Source of the DNA: Mytilus trossulus
Lineage: Eukaryota; Mollusca; Bivalvia; Mytilida; Mytilidae
NCBI RefSeq assembly: GCF_036588685.1
Contig: NC_086383.1
Location: forward strand, 49,310,448-49,374,447
Length of the DNA: 64,000 bases
Reading direction: 5' to 3'
The notes under the pieces were generated by a model. It did not search any database and was not told where the DNA came from. It saw only the letters and a program-made list of their open reading frames with translations. Positions 37,648 through 47,568 of the stretch are shown piece after piece; position 1 is the stretch's first letter, and every line of letters begins with the position of its first letter. The position numbers and the translations under genes were made by a program.

Positions 37648-37723
37648 ATTTGTCCAATCAAATTCAAGCCTTACCTGACTTTGATATCTTTATAAGAAAC
37701 ATTTGCGTTTATGAAGCAACAGT
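37648..37723 (+). promoter_or_regulatory. Promoter of LDLa gene C (CCAAT + TATA)
   Basis: CCAAT lies at 37654-37658 and TATAAG at 37691-37696, again 37 bp apart. The predicted start is near 37721 in CAACAGTCTGGCC. The untranslated exon ends at 37753 before GTAAGT. Confidence 0.7.
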
Positions 37724-38530
37724 CTGGCCTGGATAAAACCATATACAACACATGTAAGTATTGAAGTAGGATATTTTGTTAAATTTTTATTTATAGTTAA
37801 TTTATAATAAATGTTTCTTTGTTTGAACCTAGTCTATCTGACATCGTTTGTTTTATTTTAAGTTTTATAAAGTTCAGAAATATATATGTACTCGTGTAAT
37901 TTCGTATTCAGTGGTGACTGATGGTTTAATAGTCTAATTAGTATTTTAAATAGTGTCTATCAGATTAAAATGAATTCAAAAATGTTAATGATGTTTTTTC
38001 CATAAAAAAAATGAACTAAACATGATTATTTCATTTCTTTCTCGAATGGATCAATCTGAAGATAATTTTGTTAATATGCGCAATATATTTATATTTGAAT
38101 CGCGTTAAGTTGACAAGTTAAAACCTTTGAAATACCATTAACAAAACAGACAAGTTGTTGTAGTTTTAATCTTGGATAAAATAATATCACGAATTCAAAG
38201 TAAATGCATTTAATCACATTTTGTTTTTATAAATAAGTTTTCAAAGTTGTATTATAAAAAAAACAAGTTACACCCAGGATTTCTTATCTCGCAATGGTTT
38301 GAACAACACCGTTCAAACTTATGTGTTTGTCATCTAAGTATAATTCACCACATACATTTGCAAACAATTGGGCATGAACAAAATCAGATATTCCACAATC
38401 ACAAATTTTGCCAATAATGACTGAATGACGATAAACTTTTCTGTGTTAGTATTGAAGGTTTGTTAATCTTTTATTCCTTATTTCAACCATATTAGTTTTG
38501 ATTTTAGAAACCTGCATCATAATAGCCACC

Positions 38531-41495
38531 ATGAAAGTAATACTATTGTTTGGACTGTTTGTGGGAACAGCTTTTTGTAAGTATCTTAATTAACAAAGTA
38601 TCTTTAATTATTTGTGGTGACAAAGTGGTCTATATCACAGCACTGTTTTATGACAGGATGAAATCTTAATGAGACAGGCCCAAGTTACGTTAAGTGCAAA
38701 CGGTTTAAATTGAAAGATTTTGCAATATATAATATTTAAAGCAAGAAACTCATAAAAGTTTCGTCAATCTTTGAATGTTTATCAGATATATGTATCAGTA
38801 AAATTCGACATTTAATCATTCATGGTTTCGTTAAACAGCTTTCTTGATTTGAATTGAAAATAAAATGTGTGTCCCTTTCGGATTTAAACTGCTGACAGTT
38901 TCGGAGACTTATCATTTTTGTGTAAGGTTTTTGTCGCTAGATCTTTATGTTATCAATAAACTGTATAGGTCCTGTGTTCTATACAATGTTAACCATTTGG
39001 TAATTTTTCATTTAACAAATAGTTTCTGTTTTTCGTTAACTTATGTTTTGTACTGCCAATTGAAAACTTCTGTCCGTTTTTAGAAACTCAAAAATGTTTG
39101 ACAATGATTCGAGTCTAATTAAAAAATTGCGTTTTGTCTGTTGTATTAGATATCAAATAAAAATGAAGGAGAATTTTTGTCTATGCTTTTAATATGTGTG
39201 TCGAACTACGCATTAATACTGTATCATATAACACTGCATGAATGATTGAATAAACAGTGTTTACTATTCTCCTCATGATACATCTTTAGTTTGTAGCATA
39301 TATATCATTAGGTCTGTTATGTATTTAAACCCATTTAAAAATAAAACCGTAAAATATGTACAATCATGTTAAGTTGTTTGATAAAGTTAATAATCTGTTT
39401 CAGGCTGTTCATATGATCAGTATACGTGTGACGACGGAACATGTATTTCGGATACTTATCAGTGTGATTCCTGGGTTGATTGCAGTAAAGGAGAGGATGA
39501 CATGGGCTGTACAGGTAATAACACTCTATAGCTGCTGGTGGAGATTTATTTCCCCGAGGGTATCACCAGCCCAGTAGTCAGCACTTCTGTGTTGACTTGA
39601 GTTATCATTGATATGTTCATAACCATCCAATTAACTGTTTACAAAAGTTTGAATTTTTGAAAAAATAAGGTTTTTCTACCTCAGGATTAGATTACCTTAG
39701 CTGTATTTTGGCACTACTTTTAGGAATTTTTGGTCCTCAGTGCTCTTCAACTTCGTACTTTATTTAGACTTTTCAACATTTTTTTATTCGAGCGTCACTG
39801 ATGAGTCTTTTGTAGACAAAATGCGCGTCTGGCGTAAATATAAAATTTTAATCCTGGTATCTATGATAAGTTTATTCGCATGGGAATACACACGATACAT
39901 GATTGGATTTGTCCATACGTTGTCAAAATGCAGTATCTAGGGTTGAATATTCAAAAATATAAAAGAAAAATAGCTCAACGCGAACTTTTTTTTCACACTA
40001 CAGGTTGTTTGAGGGGGAAATACAGGAAAAACATCATAACTGATCGATAGAATTGTGTGAAAAATGCAAGAAGACAGCTTTTAGAAAATGTGTTTTAAAT
40101 ATCAAAAACAACATAAAAATAAAACTTATCGTGATTCCCTACTGCTACATAAAATAGAATAATTTTATATAGATTCCTTTATAGATTTAACTATTTCAGA
40201 GTTACCTGCCCTTTATACACTTATTTGATGAAAACAAATCTAGCAAAATGTTTCGGAAAAAAAGTTAGTATAAAATAAAATCGTAAAATGTTTTCATTTG
40301 AATATAAATGAATGTTTAAGGTTGTGACAGTGATCGTTTCTCCTGCGGAAATGGTGTCTTATGTGTTAAATGGTGGGGAGTATGTGACGGTATAGATGAT
40401 ATGGTATACTGTTTACAGTATGTATCAAACAAGTAAAGGATTTTCTTTCTGCAACATATTGTTTCAAACAGCATTCATCTAAATAGAAGCTGACGACGAA
40501 CAACACATAAGTTTATACAACTTTTACTGATACTATTCACATCTGGTATTAGATGTATCAATGAAAAAACGTATTAAATTGTATCAAATCGAAACTGAAT
40601 ATTTTAAAATGCCTACAGGTTGTGACGGTGACCGTTTCAAATGCTCTAATGATCTTTTCTGTGTTAAATGGTGGGGAGTATGCGACGGTACAGATGACTG
40701 TGGTGATAACTCAGACGAACGTGGCTGCGCTAACCTTTGCTGGTATGATTGTAAGTAAACTTATTTCCCTGAGGGAAAATATTTTCTCCGTTATTTGTTC
40801 TTGCAAGAGCCATCTACGATGCGGGAACTTCAAATCAAGATTGGATTCGTCATACTGGATAACTATTCGTCATACTGAATAACTGATCGTATCTATTTTA
40901 ACTCTGAGACAAAAAAAATATATTTATTTAATTTGTATTCTACTGAAGAAGAAAAAACCTGCTTAACTAGAGATGAGTTCACTTCCTGTTGTTGTTATAT
41001 TCTAGATATAGTAAAAAAAAAAGTAATATTTTTAAAATTTGCAAGTTAATGTCACATGATCATCGTGATCATTTGGTCATTTATTGATATAATATAAATT
41101 CATCTTTTTTATGCTTATCATTGTAGCCATTTTTAATTCCAAATAAAAAGAAATATCGAATGAATATCAGACATATTTTAACCATAACAATTTGTCAGTA
41201 AGCGAATGTAGCATTGGGCAATACTCTCCCTCTCCTGACTTTGTTATCATCATCAAATAACATTACTATTGTCTGACGTTGACCTTATATTGTATTTGTT
41301 TTACACACAGTGCCATACAGTAAACGCGGTTTAACCAGTTCTAGTGCTGAAAAAGTAGTATCAAGGGGTATCAATAAAAGAGGGAAAGTAGCAGCTGCAG
41401 GAACAAACGTGCACAAAAAGGAAAACGAGGCACAGAAAATAGCTAATAAAATGGAAAAGCTCAGGCTTCTTAGCAGAGGAAAAGATGGCAAATAA
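38531..41495 (+). CDS. LDLa gene C: secreted double-LDLa protein with cationic tail
   Basis: Coding exons are 38531-38576, 39404-39514, 40619-40750 and 41311-41495, with the same lengths and phases as A and B (157 residues). The signal peptide is [16 protein letters not shown]. LDLa 1 starts [13 protein letters not shown]. LDLa 2 starts [14 protein letters not shown] and keeps [13 protein letters not shown] and the extra Cys in ANLCW. The tail is almost identical to gene B apart from Ala for Glu after GKV and Val for Met before HKK. Intron 3 is enlarged by a reverse satellite copy (39531-39868). It also contains an additional, truncated LDLa exon (40321-40436) that could give an alternative short product. 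The start is the first ATG after the exon-2 acceptor at 38507. Confidence 0.87.
39531..39868 (-). repeat. Single diverged 356-bp satellite unit in intron 3 of gene C
   Basis: It contains CCCGAGGGTATCACCAGCCC, CCTCAGGATTAGATTACC and AAATGCGCGTCTGGCGTAAA in the reverse-unit order. Copies A and B lack it at this place. Confidence 0.75.
40321..40436 (+). pseudogene. Truncated extra LDLa exon in intron 3 of gene C
   Basis: The exon follows an AG at 40319-40320 and would be in the right phase after exon 3. It encodes an LDLa 2 start ([12 protein letters not shown], then [13 protein letters not shown]). Homology stops at 40398, before Cys5 and Cys6. The frame continues [11 protein letters not shown] to a TAA at 40434-40436 with no donor. 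It is either a broken duplicate of the LDLa 2 exon or an alternative terminal exon. Its coding frame up to the break is intact and closely similar to gene B. Confidence 0.7.
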
Positions 41496-41889
41496 ACATG
41501 ATAAAGAACGGAAAACTTTGCTTACAAATTGGACTTGTCAACGGACTTTGATAATTATAATATTTTGAAAAAATCATTTTTAATACTCTTTAATGCTGTA
41601 TTAACCTTATCATACTGTTGTTTAACCACTACATGTTGTATTAGTGTTTAAGTTTAAGCTAAAATTTCTTTAATAATATCTTTCAAAAGCTGCAGAAAAA
41701 AAATTATTGATAATATATGCTCGTATTTTCCACGCTTATTGTAAGATACTTTCAAGTTGTATCTTTGATTTAGAAACAATCATTTTATTGAATGAATATT
41801 CATATATACTGTTTAGAGCGTTAAATAAGTATTTTGAATGTTATTGGAATTTAAAAAATCATTATTCATTGTAACTTCTGTCTTTTCTG

Positions 41890-41895
41890 AATAAA
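41890..41895 (+). other. Polyadenylation signal of LDLa gene C
   Basis: AATAAAATCTTTCTTGCAAA is as after copies A and B, about 400 nt beyond the stop codon; a poly-T run follows. Confidence 0.7.
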
Positions 41896-42009
41896 ATCTT
41901 TCTTGCAAATAATTTTTTTTTTTTTTTTAAATATGATTGATCAAAACCTCATTAAATCGAACTTAACACTAAGCGAATAATGTTAAATGCATATATGTAA
42001 AAATAGAAA

Positions 42010-42400
42010 TACATGATATGATTGCAAATGATACAGAGACCAAATGTTGTTGAAGTAAGAAACGATAGGTCACAGAACCAATATCGCATACCAAGCTATA
42101 AATTGATCAAAAATCACAAAGATAAAATAATTTGAACGAAAAAACGAAGGCATGATTCATTTACAAAACAATAAAAGAAACAAATGATAAAGGCAACAAC
42201 CCCTGCTTTACAGGCTTATGACGTGGGACGGGAACAAACAAAAGATGGAAGAATAACATGGTTCTCATGCCCTTCCTTAATCGTGTGTATAACAGCACAG
42301 CATATGACCAAACTACAAAAAGATCGGTTGAAAATAGAGTGACGAATCTGATCAATGGAAAGCAAAACTTTTTTTAGCCAACAATAAAAACTTAATACAC
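42010..42400 (-). repeat. Diverged repeat X-like copy downstream of gene C
   Basis: Weak similarity to 17355-17820 is seen (ATGATATGATTGCAAATGAT, GGACGGGAACAAACAAAAG). It marks the right end of the triplicated block. Confidence 0.4.
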
Positions 42401-42849
42401 AAAGTGCAGACCTTAAGATACTATCAGTAACTGAAAGATTATTCAAGGCCAATATCAAATAATACAACAACATGTATCTAGATTGACATATTTATCATTA
42501 AACATCGAAAATCCTATGTTTTTATTGGAAAACAATAATTATCAAATGGTGAAAAACATAATCTCGTTCATTGTGAAAATATAGGTATCAACCTAATGAG
42601 GTGACCGCTGTAAGAGTAGGCCTTGAGACTTCACCTTCAAAAAAGAAAACGTTAACGATAGAGGACAAAACTCACCCTTTTTTCATAAATACTTTCTGGC
42701 CTTTTTACGTCTGTTGCATAATCTGTTTGATGTGAAATCATTGATTCTTACGCATCAAAAAAAAAATTACATGTTCTTTTGGCTGTCGATTTACAGTTAT
42801 GTCATTGGCGTTTGATCTTCTGACAGACACTAAACTAAACAATAAAATC

Positions 42850-43680
42850 GTTATCATAGGTTCCAGGTTTAACATTTGATACGCCAGAGGCGTGTTTCGT
42901 CTACATAAGACGCATCATTGACACTCAGATCAAAATAGTAAGAAAGCCAAATAAAGTTAAGAGCATTGTTAACTCAAAATTCCAAAAGGTTGTACCAAGT
43001 ACAACTAATGTCATCAATGCCTGAGATAAAACAATCTTTAGTATTTCGAATAATTCATACTTTTGCAAACAGTTGATTTATAAACAAATGACCATATAAT
43101 TGATATTCAAGTCAATCCCGAAGTGCTGACTACTAGGAAAAAACATTATAAGAACAATGCGTCAGTGTAACCACTTGGGTTTGAAGAATGTAAACAGTCA
43201 TGAATCAAAACCGATCTTAAAGTTGTCCTTTACTGTCGCTTGGTATTTTGTGTTATTACCCTGATTTCGTATAAAAATATATAGAGCCTTTTTGTGGTAG
43301 TTTGTGGATTTTTTTTTAGGTTTTCGGTATAGACCAGGAAAATCACTATTGAACTTGGATTTTTTTTCAAATCTTAACAAAGATACTAAGCTTTTAATTA
43401 TGTACGCTAGACGCTCGATTTGTCTTTTAAAAACTTATCATATTAACAATTAAAAGGTAACATCAAGTGCAAAGTTGAAGAGCATTAAAGACCCGAGATT
43501 CTGAATGAATGTGTAAAATACAGCTTAATTTTTCTTTTCCTCGGTAGAAAAGTCTTTTGTGTTTCAAACAGTTAAAAGTTTTGTAAACAATTAATTTAAA
43601 ATGTATTTAGGACTACAAAGAAGGTATTACATTCGAGCAAGAAACTTCCACCAGCTGTGGCATCGAACAAATGGTTCTAA
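42850..43680 (+). repeat. Two decayed satellite-unit copies
   Basis: The first (about 42850-43135) keeps ATACGCCAGAGGCGTGTTTC and GAAGTGCTGACTACTAGG. The second (about 43380-43680) keeps TGTACGCTAGACGCTCGATT and CTTCCACCAGCTGTGGCATC. Both are much more diverged than the arrays at 28121-34660. Confidence 0.6.
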
Positions 43681-43682
43681 TA

Positions 43683-43975
43683 AGATATAGGAAGATGTGG
43701 TATGAGTGCTAATGAGACAACTCTCCATCAAAATAACAATTTATAAAACTAACCCATTATAGGTCAAGGAATGGTTTGAACACGGAGCTTTGACTCACAC
43801 CGACCAGTAAGCGATAAAGGGTTCATAAAATACTAGTGTTAAACCATTCAGACCGGAAAACCAACGGTCTTGTCTATATAAAAACGAGAAATGAAAAAAC
43901 ACTTATGAACCATTTCAAGAAATGACAACTACTGAACATCAGATTCCTGACTTAGGATAGGTGAAAACAGTTGCA
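43683..43975 (-). repeat. Dispersed repeat X-related copy
   Basis: It begins AGGAAGATGTGGTATGAGTG and continues AGACAACTCTCCATCAAA, CACGGAGCTTTGACTCACAC and AAAACCAACGGTCTTG. The same sub-type occurs at 49421, 54006 and 60977. Confidence 0.7.
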
Positions 43976-44339
43976 GCTTTTAATTTCGGGGTCTTGTATA
44001 GCTGACTATGCAGTATGGGCTTCAATCATTTTGTAAAGACAGTGAAAGTTCAAACTTGTTCATAAAAGATATCTACATTAAGCTGTATGGGTTTTTTTTT
44101 AAATTTGTTAAACTAAGAAATTTATTAAAAGCACATTGATTACCTACACGTTTTTGAAAGACTTAGATATAGTTGTTCCTGACCATATGCATATTTGGAC
44201 CATACGAGTATGGTCACGACCGTTTGCATATATATACTCATATGGACCGACCATTCGCACACGATCCAAGTATTCAGAACGATAAACGTTGAACGTTGAA
44301 CTTGTTTTCCAATCCACTATAAATGAATACGTTTAAATT

Positions 44340-44640
44340 AAATTCAATAAGAAGATATGATATTAGTGCCAATAAGACAATCCTCCATCAAAGTCAAATC
44401 AAATGTTTAAAAAAAAATTATAAATCCAAGTGCGGCCTTCAACGCAGAGCATTGGTTAACACCAAACAGCAGGCTATAGAGGGTAACAAAATGACAAGCG
44501 TAACTCAATTCAAACAGGAAAACCAACACAAAACACGAAAAAAAGACAAACTCCAATGAACCACACCAACAAACGACAACCACTGAGCAACAGGCCCCTA
44601 TACAATTTATCTTTCGATCCTTTAATAGTCTACCGAATTA
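44340..44640 (-). repeat. Dispersed repeat X-related copy
   Basis: It carries AGAAGATATGATATTAGTGC, AAGACAATCCTCCATCAAAG, a GGCTATAGAGGGT block and ACCAACAAACGACAACCACT. It is diverged. Confidence 0.55.
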
Positions 44641-44684
44641 GACTATTTACCGGATTTGTAATCACATAAGCAACACGACGGGTG

Positions 44685-44900
44685 CCGCATGTGGAGCAGG
44701 ATCTGCTTACCCTTCCGGAGCACCTGAGATCACTCCTAGTTTTTGGTGGGGTTCGTGTTGTTTATTTTTTAGTTTTCTATGTTGTGTCATGTGTACTATT
44801 GTTTTTCTGTTTGTCTTTTTCATTTTTAGCCATGGCGTTGTCAGTTTGTTTAAGATTTACGAGTTTGACTGTCCCTTTGGTGTCTTTCGTCCCTCTTTAA
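44685..44900 (+). repeat. Dispersed repeat Y, best copy
   Basis: It runs from GTGGAGCAGGATCTGCTTAC through CTGAGATCACTCCTAG, GGTGGGGTTCGTGTTG and GCCATGGCGTTGTCAGTTTG to GACTGTCCCTTTGGTG. Related segments lie at 7355 (reverse), 8995, 46935 and 59635. It is non-coding although an open frame of 72 codons crosses it. Confidence 0.75.
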
Positions 44901-45042
44901 CAGTCCTTTAAGACATATAACTAAGCTATTCTGCAATCAATTCCATCTTTATGCCTTTATCTTTATCTTGATGTTCTGTGTTACAACCCTACATTTTACT
45001 GACAAAAAAGGTAACGCTTGGACACCAAAAGCTGTTCTATAA

Positions 45043-45225
45043 GTTCTGTCTAGGTGGCCGAGTGGTCTAGAACGCTGGACACAATGATTGATCTGTATTA
45101 TCAGTTCTGTCTAGGTGGCCGAGTGGTCTAGAACACTGGACACAATGATTGATCTGTATTATCAGTTCTGTGTAGGTGGCCGAGTGGTCTAGAACGCTGG
45201 ACACAATAATTGCGGTGTTGAATCG
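45043..45225 (+). repeat. Three tandem 61-bp units with a tRNA-like 5' half (A box)
   Basis: Units start at 45043, 45104 and 45165. Each carries TAGGTGGCCGAGTGGTCTAG + AAC(G/A)CTGGACAC, which matches the 5' half and D-arm/A box of type-II tRNAs (Leu/Ser: TGGCCGAGTGG). Only the third unit is followed by a B-box-like GTGTTGAATCGAT. No complete cloverleaf can be drawn, so this is a tRNA-derived repeat (SINE head or decayed tRNA pseudogene cluster), not a functional tRNA. Confidence 0.7.
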
Positions 45226-46690
45226 ATATAACAATAGCATGAATGCTGTTTGAGGGAAAACAAAAAATGGTACTGATGTATAGAGTAATTATGGTGCAGA
45301 TGTATACATTTAAATGTTTGTGTACTGTACGCCGTAACATATCAATGATGACATTTCTATTCATTGAAGTTAATATATGGTGCGCAATTTTCGACAAATA
45401 AATAGATAAACAAAATATAATGCATATTATGTTCATCATTTGCATTATCGACCAATTTGTCACTGATAAAGCAACAGTGTCCATAAAACTCAGGTCTTTA
45501 TTCGTTACACATATTTCCCATGGATATTCATTTCTTTACAACTAGAAAGACATTTTTAAAAGCTCATTTACAATAATATAATCAAAGTACACCTGGCTAT
45601 CTTTAAATGGTTTGAATCGCACATAAAAGTTATACAGCACGAATGTGTATTCTATACAGTAATGGAAAACAATTTTTAAATCGCATATAAAAAAATAGAC
45701 AAACATTACTATTGGGACAATTAAACATCTTATGTCGAAAATAAGCAGACAAAATAATACATATCTATATAACCATCTGCCACTTTTTTCTAACAGATAA
45801 TTAAGAGACGGTATATTGCCTCGTCTCTTCCTTTTTTTGACAAAACTATTGTCTGTCTTTGCGACTTGTGGTCGTAGAATGGCACCTTTTGTTTAAAAGA
45901 TTGCCCATACAATATAAATTTAATAGATACAATACTTGAAAAGTTACTCATGTATATAAATTCGTTCTTCAATAGCAAAACGAATGCAAAATAAAGTTTG
46001 CAAACAAGTTTCGATTGCGTAAGTAAAACAAATAGAATTTCACATTGTGTGTTTATTTCTTTTTTTGCACACTTTTAAACATAAAATTCTTATTCCAGCA
46101 AATGAAGAATTCAGAACACTAGAAGAACTTTTTATGTTTTATCCTGGGCCTAAATATCTTTTTATAGGAAAATAATAAAGAAATTGATTGCTCTTTGTCT
46201 AGTTTTCTCGTTGCAACATTTTATATTTGTTCAATTTGCTAATAGTAAATGGTTCATTACGCATAACCCTACACTATTATCTGCCCTTGGAGTAATATTT
46301 CGAAGTTTAAAGGTTTTGTTGACTTAAATCAATAGTATGCGTAGTCATACAGAAATATTGTGTACATTTCATAAATCTAGGGTAACAAAATTTGAACATA
46401 CATTGCTCTACTTAATGAAGTAAAACAAAATCATATTTTTATCATCTTCTTTATGTAGCAACTTTTCCAGATAGTCCTCTCTGACATATATCTTATTTCG
46501 ACGTAACTGGTATTCCGTTTATTTCCGTTTTAGATTTGCAAATATTCCTTTTTGTGAAACAAGTAAAAAGCCTCTCCGCCACCGGTTACAAGCTCTGACA
46601 ATTGCACACAATTAATTCGGAGCTTATTTATAATTTTAGCCCTCATATGAATGATGCTTTATACAGCATAAGTCTTTGTAACAAAGAAAT
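45226..46690. other. Intergenic, nothing recognised
   Basis: This is AT-rich sequence between the tRNA-like repeat and the fold-back element. No exon, promoter or repeat boundary could be supported. Confidence 0.4.
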
Positions 46691-46691
46691 C

Positions 46692-46916
46692 TGTTTAATT
46701 ACTGGTGATTCATTTATTTCGTGGGTACCAATTTTCGTGGATTAAGAAAAACTTGCATATTCGTGGATATTTAATTTCGTGGTTTTGCTGAAGTCTGCAT
46801 ATAAACCTATGAAAAAATTATCTTTCGTTGAATATTCAATTTCGTGGTTTGACTGTGCCCACGAAATCCACGAAAATTGGTATCCAACGAATAATAATGA
46901 ATCCACAGTAGTACGA
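46692..46916. mobile_element. Fold-back MITE with CGTGG-rich inverted ends
   Basis: The left part TTCGTGGGTACCAATTTTCG + TGGATT is inverted at the right as AATCCACGAAAATTGGTATC. The outer edges are CTGGTGATTCATT and AATGAATCCACAG. It is about 225 bp and non-coding, a relative of 1259-1588. Confidence 0.75.
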
Positions 46917-46934
46917 TTTAATACTTAACAGGAT

Positions 46935-47215
46935 TAGTTTACTCTTCGGGAGCAACCGAAATCATCCTTAGGTTTAGTGATGTTAAGTTAGTGATGTTAA
47001 GTTAGTGATGTTAAGTTAGTGATGTTAAGTTAGTGATGTTAAGTTAGTGATGTTAAGTTAGTGATGTTAAGTTAGTGATGCTCAGTCTTTGGTCTTCTAT
47101 GCTGATGTTTTCTGTACTGTTGATTTCCTTTCGTCATTTTTTATTTTTAAGAATAACTCTGTCAGTTTGTTTTCAAATGATGAATATCCCTTTGGTATTT
47201 TTCATATATTTGTTG
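46935..47215 (+). repeat. Dispersed repeat Y containing a 14-bp minisatellite
   Basis: The Y blocks CGGGAGCAACCGAAATCATC and TCAGTTTGTTTTCAAATGAT flank seven full units and one altered unit of TTAGTGATGTTAAG (46974-47085). The minisatellite replaces the GGTGGGGTTCGTGTTG section of other copies. Confidence 0.8.
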
Positions 47216-47399
47216 TATAATGCTGTCTTTTGAAGTGGTTGTAAACACAGTCTCTTTAAAAAAAATTATCATGGAACCTAAGACAGGGATTAATAATCAG
47301 TTGTAATTGATCATTTTATTCAATGATCTTGTTTCCTTTTTGACGTCTTCATTTGTTAAGTTTGATAATTTATAATTTTGTCAGCACTTGACAGACTAA

Positions 47400-47405
47400 T
47401 TTATT
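47400..47405 (-). other. Possible polyadenylation signal of the vWA gene
   Basis: AATAAA on the minus strand lies about 165 nt past the stop codon at 47569; another lies at 47314-47319. There is no other support. Confidence 0.35.
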
Positions 47406-47568
47406 CTATTCTTATTAAAAACAAATGTCTTTCTCTCATTTTTTGTTCTTTGAAATTGAAAAAGACAGATTTCGAATAGTGTATTACTTTTAAGCTTTCT
47501 AAATACAGGTTATTAGATATATACAAAAAAAGTTGGTAAATTATTGGTAGTGCATGTATCGAAAACCA

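Noticed and set aside
44682-44900. 72-codon ORF with hydrophobic core
   Set aside because: It lies entirely in dispersed repeat Y, whose other copies do not keep the frame.
45128-45484. 118-codon minus-strand ORF
   Set aside because: It overlaps two of the tRNA-like 61-bp units and shows no domain or splice context.
46974-47085. Possible CRISPR-like array
   Set aside because: Units are directly abutting 14-bp repeats with no spacers, in eukaryotic DNA.
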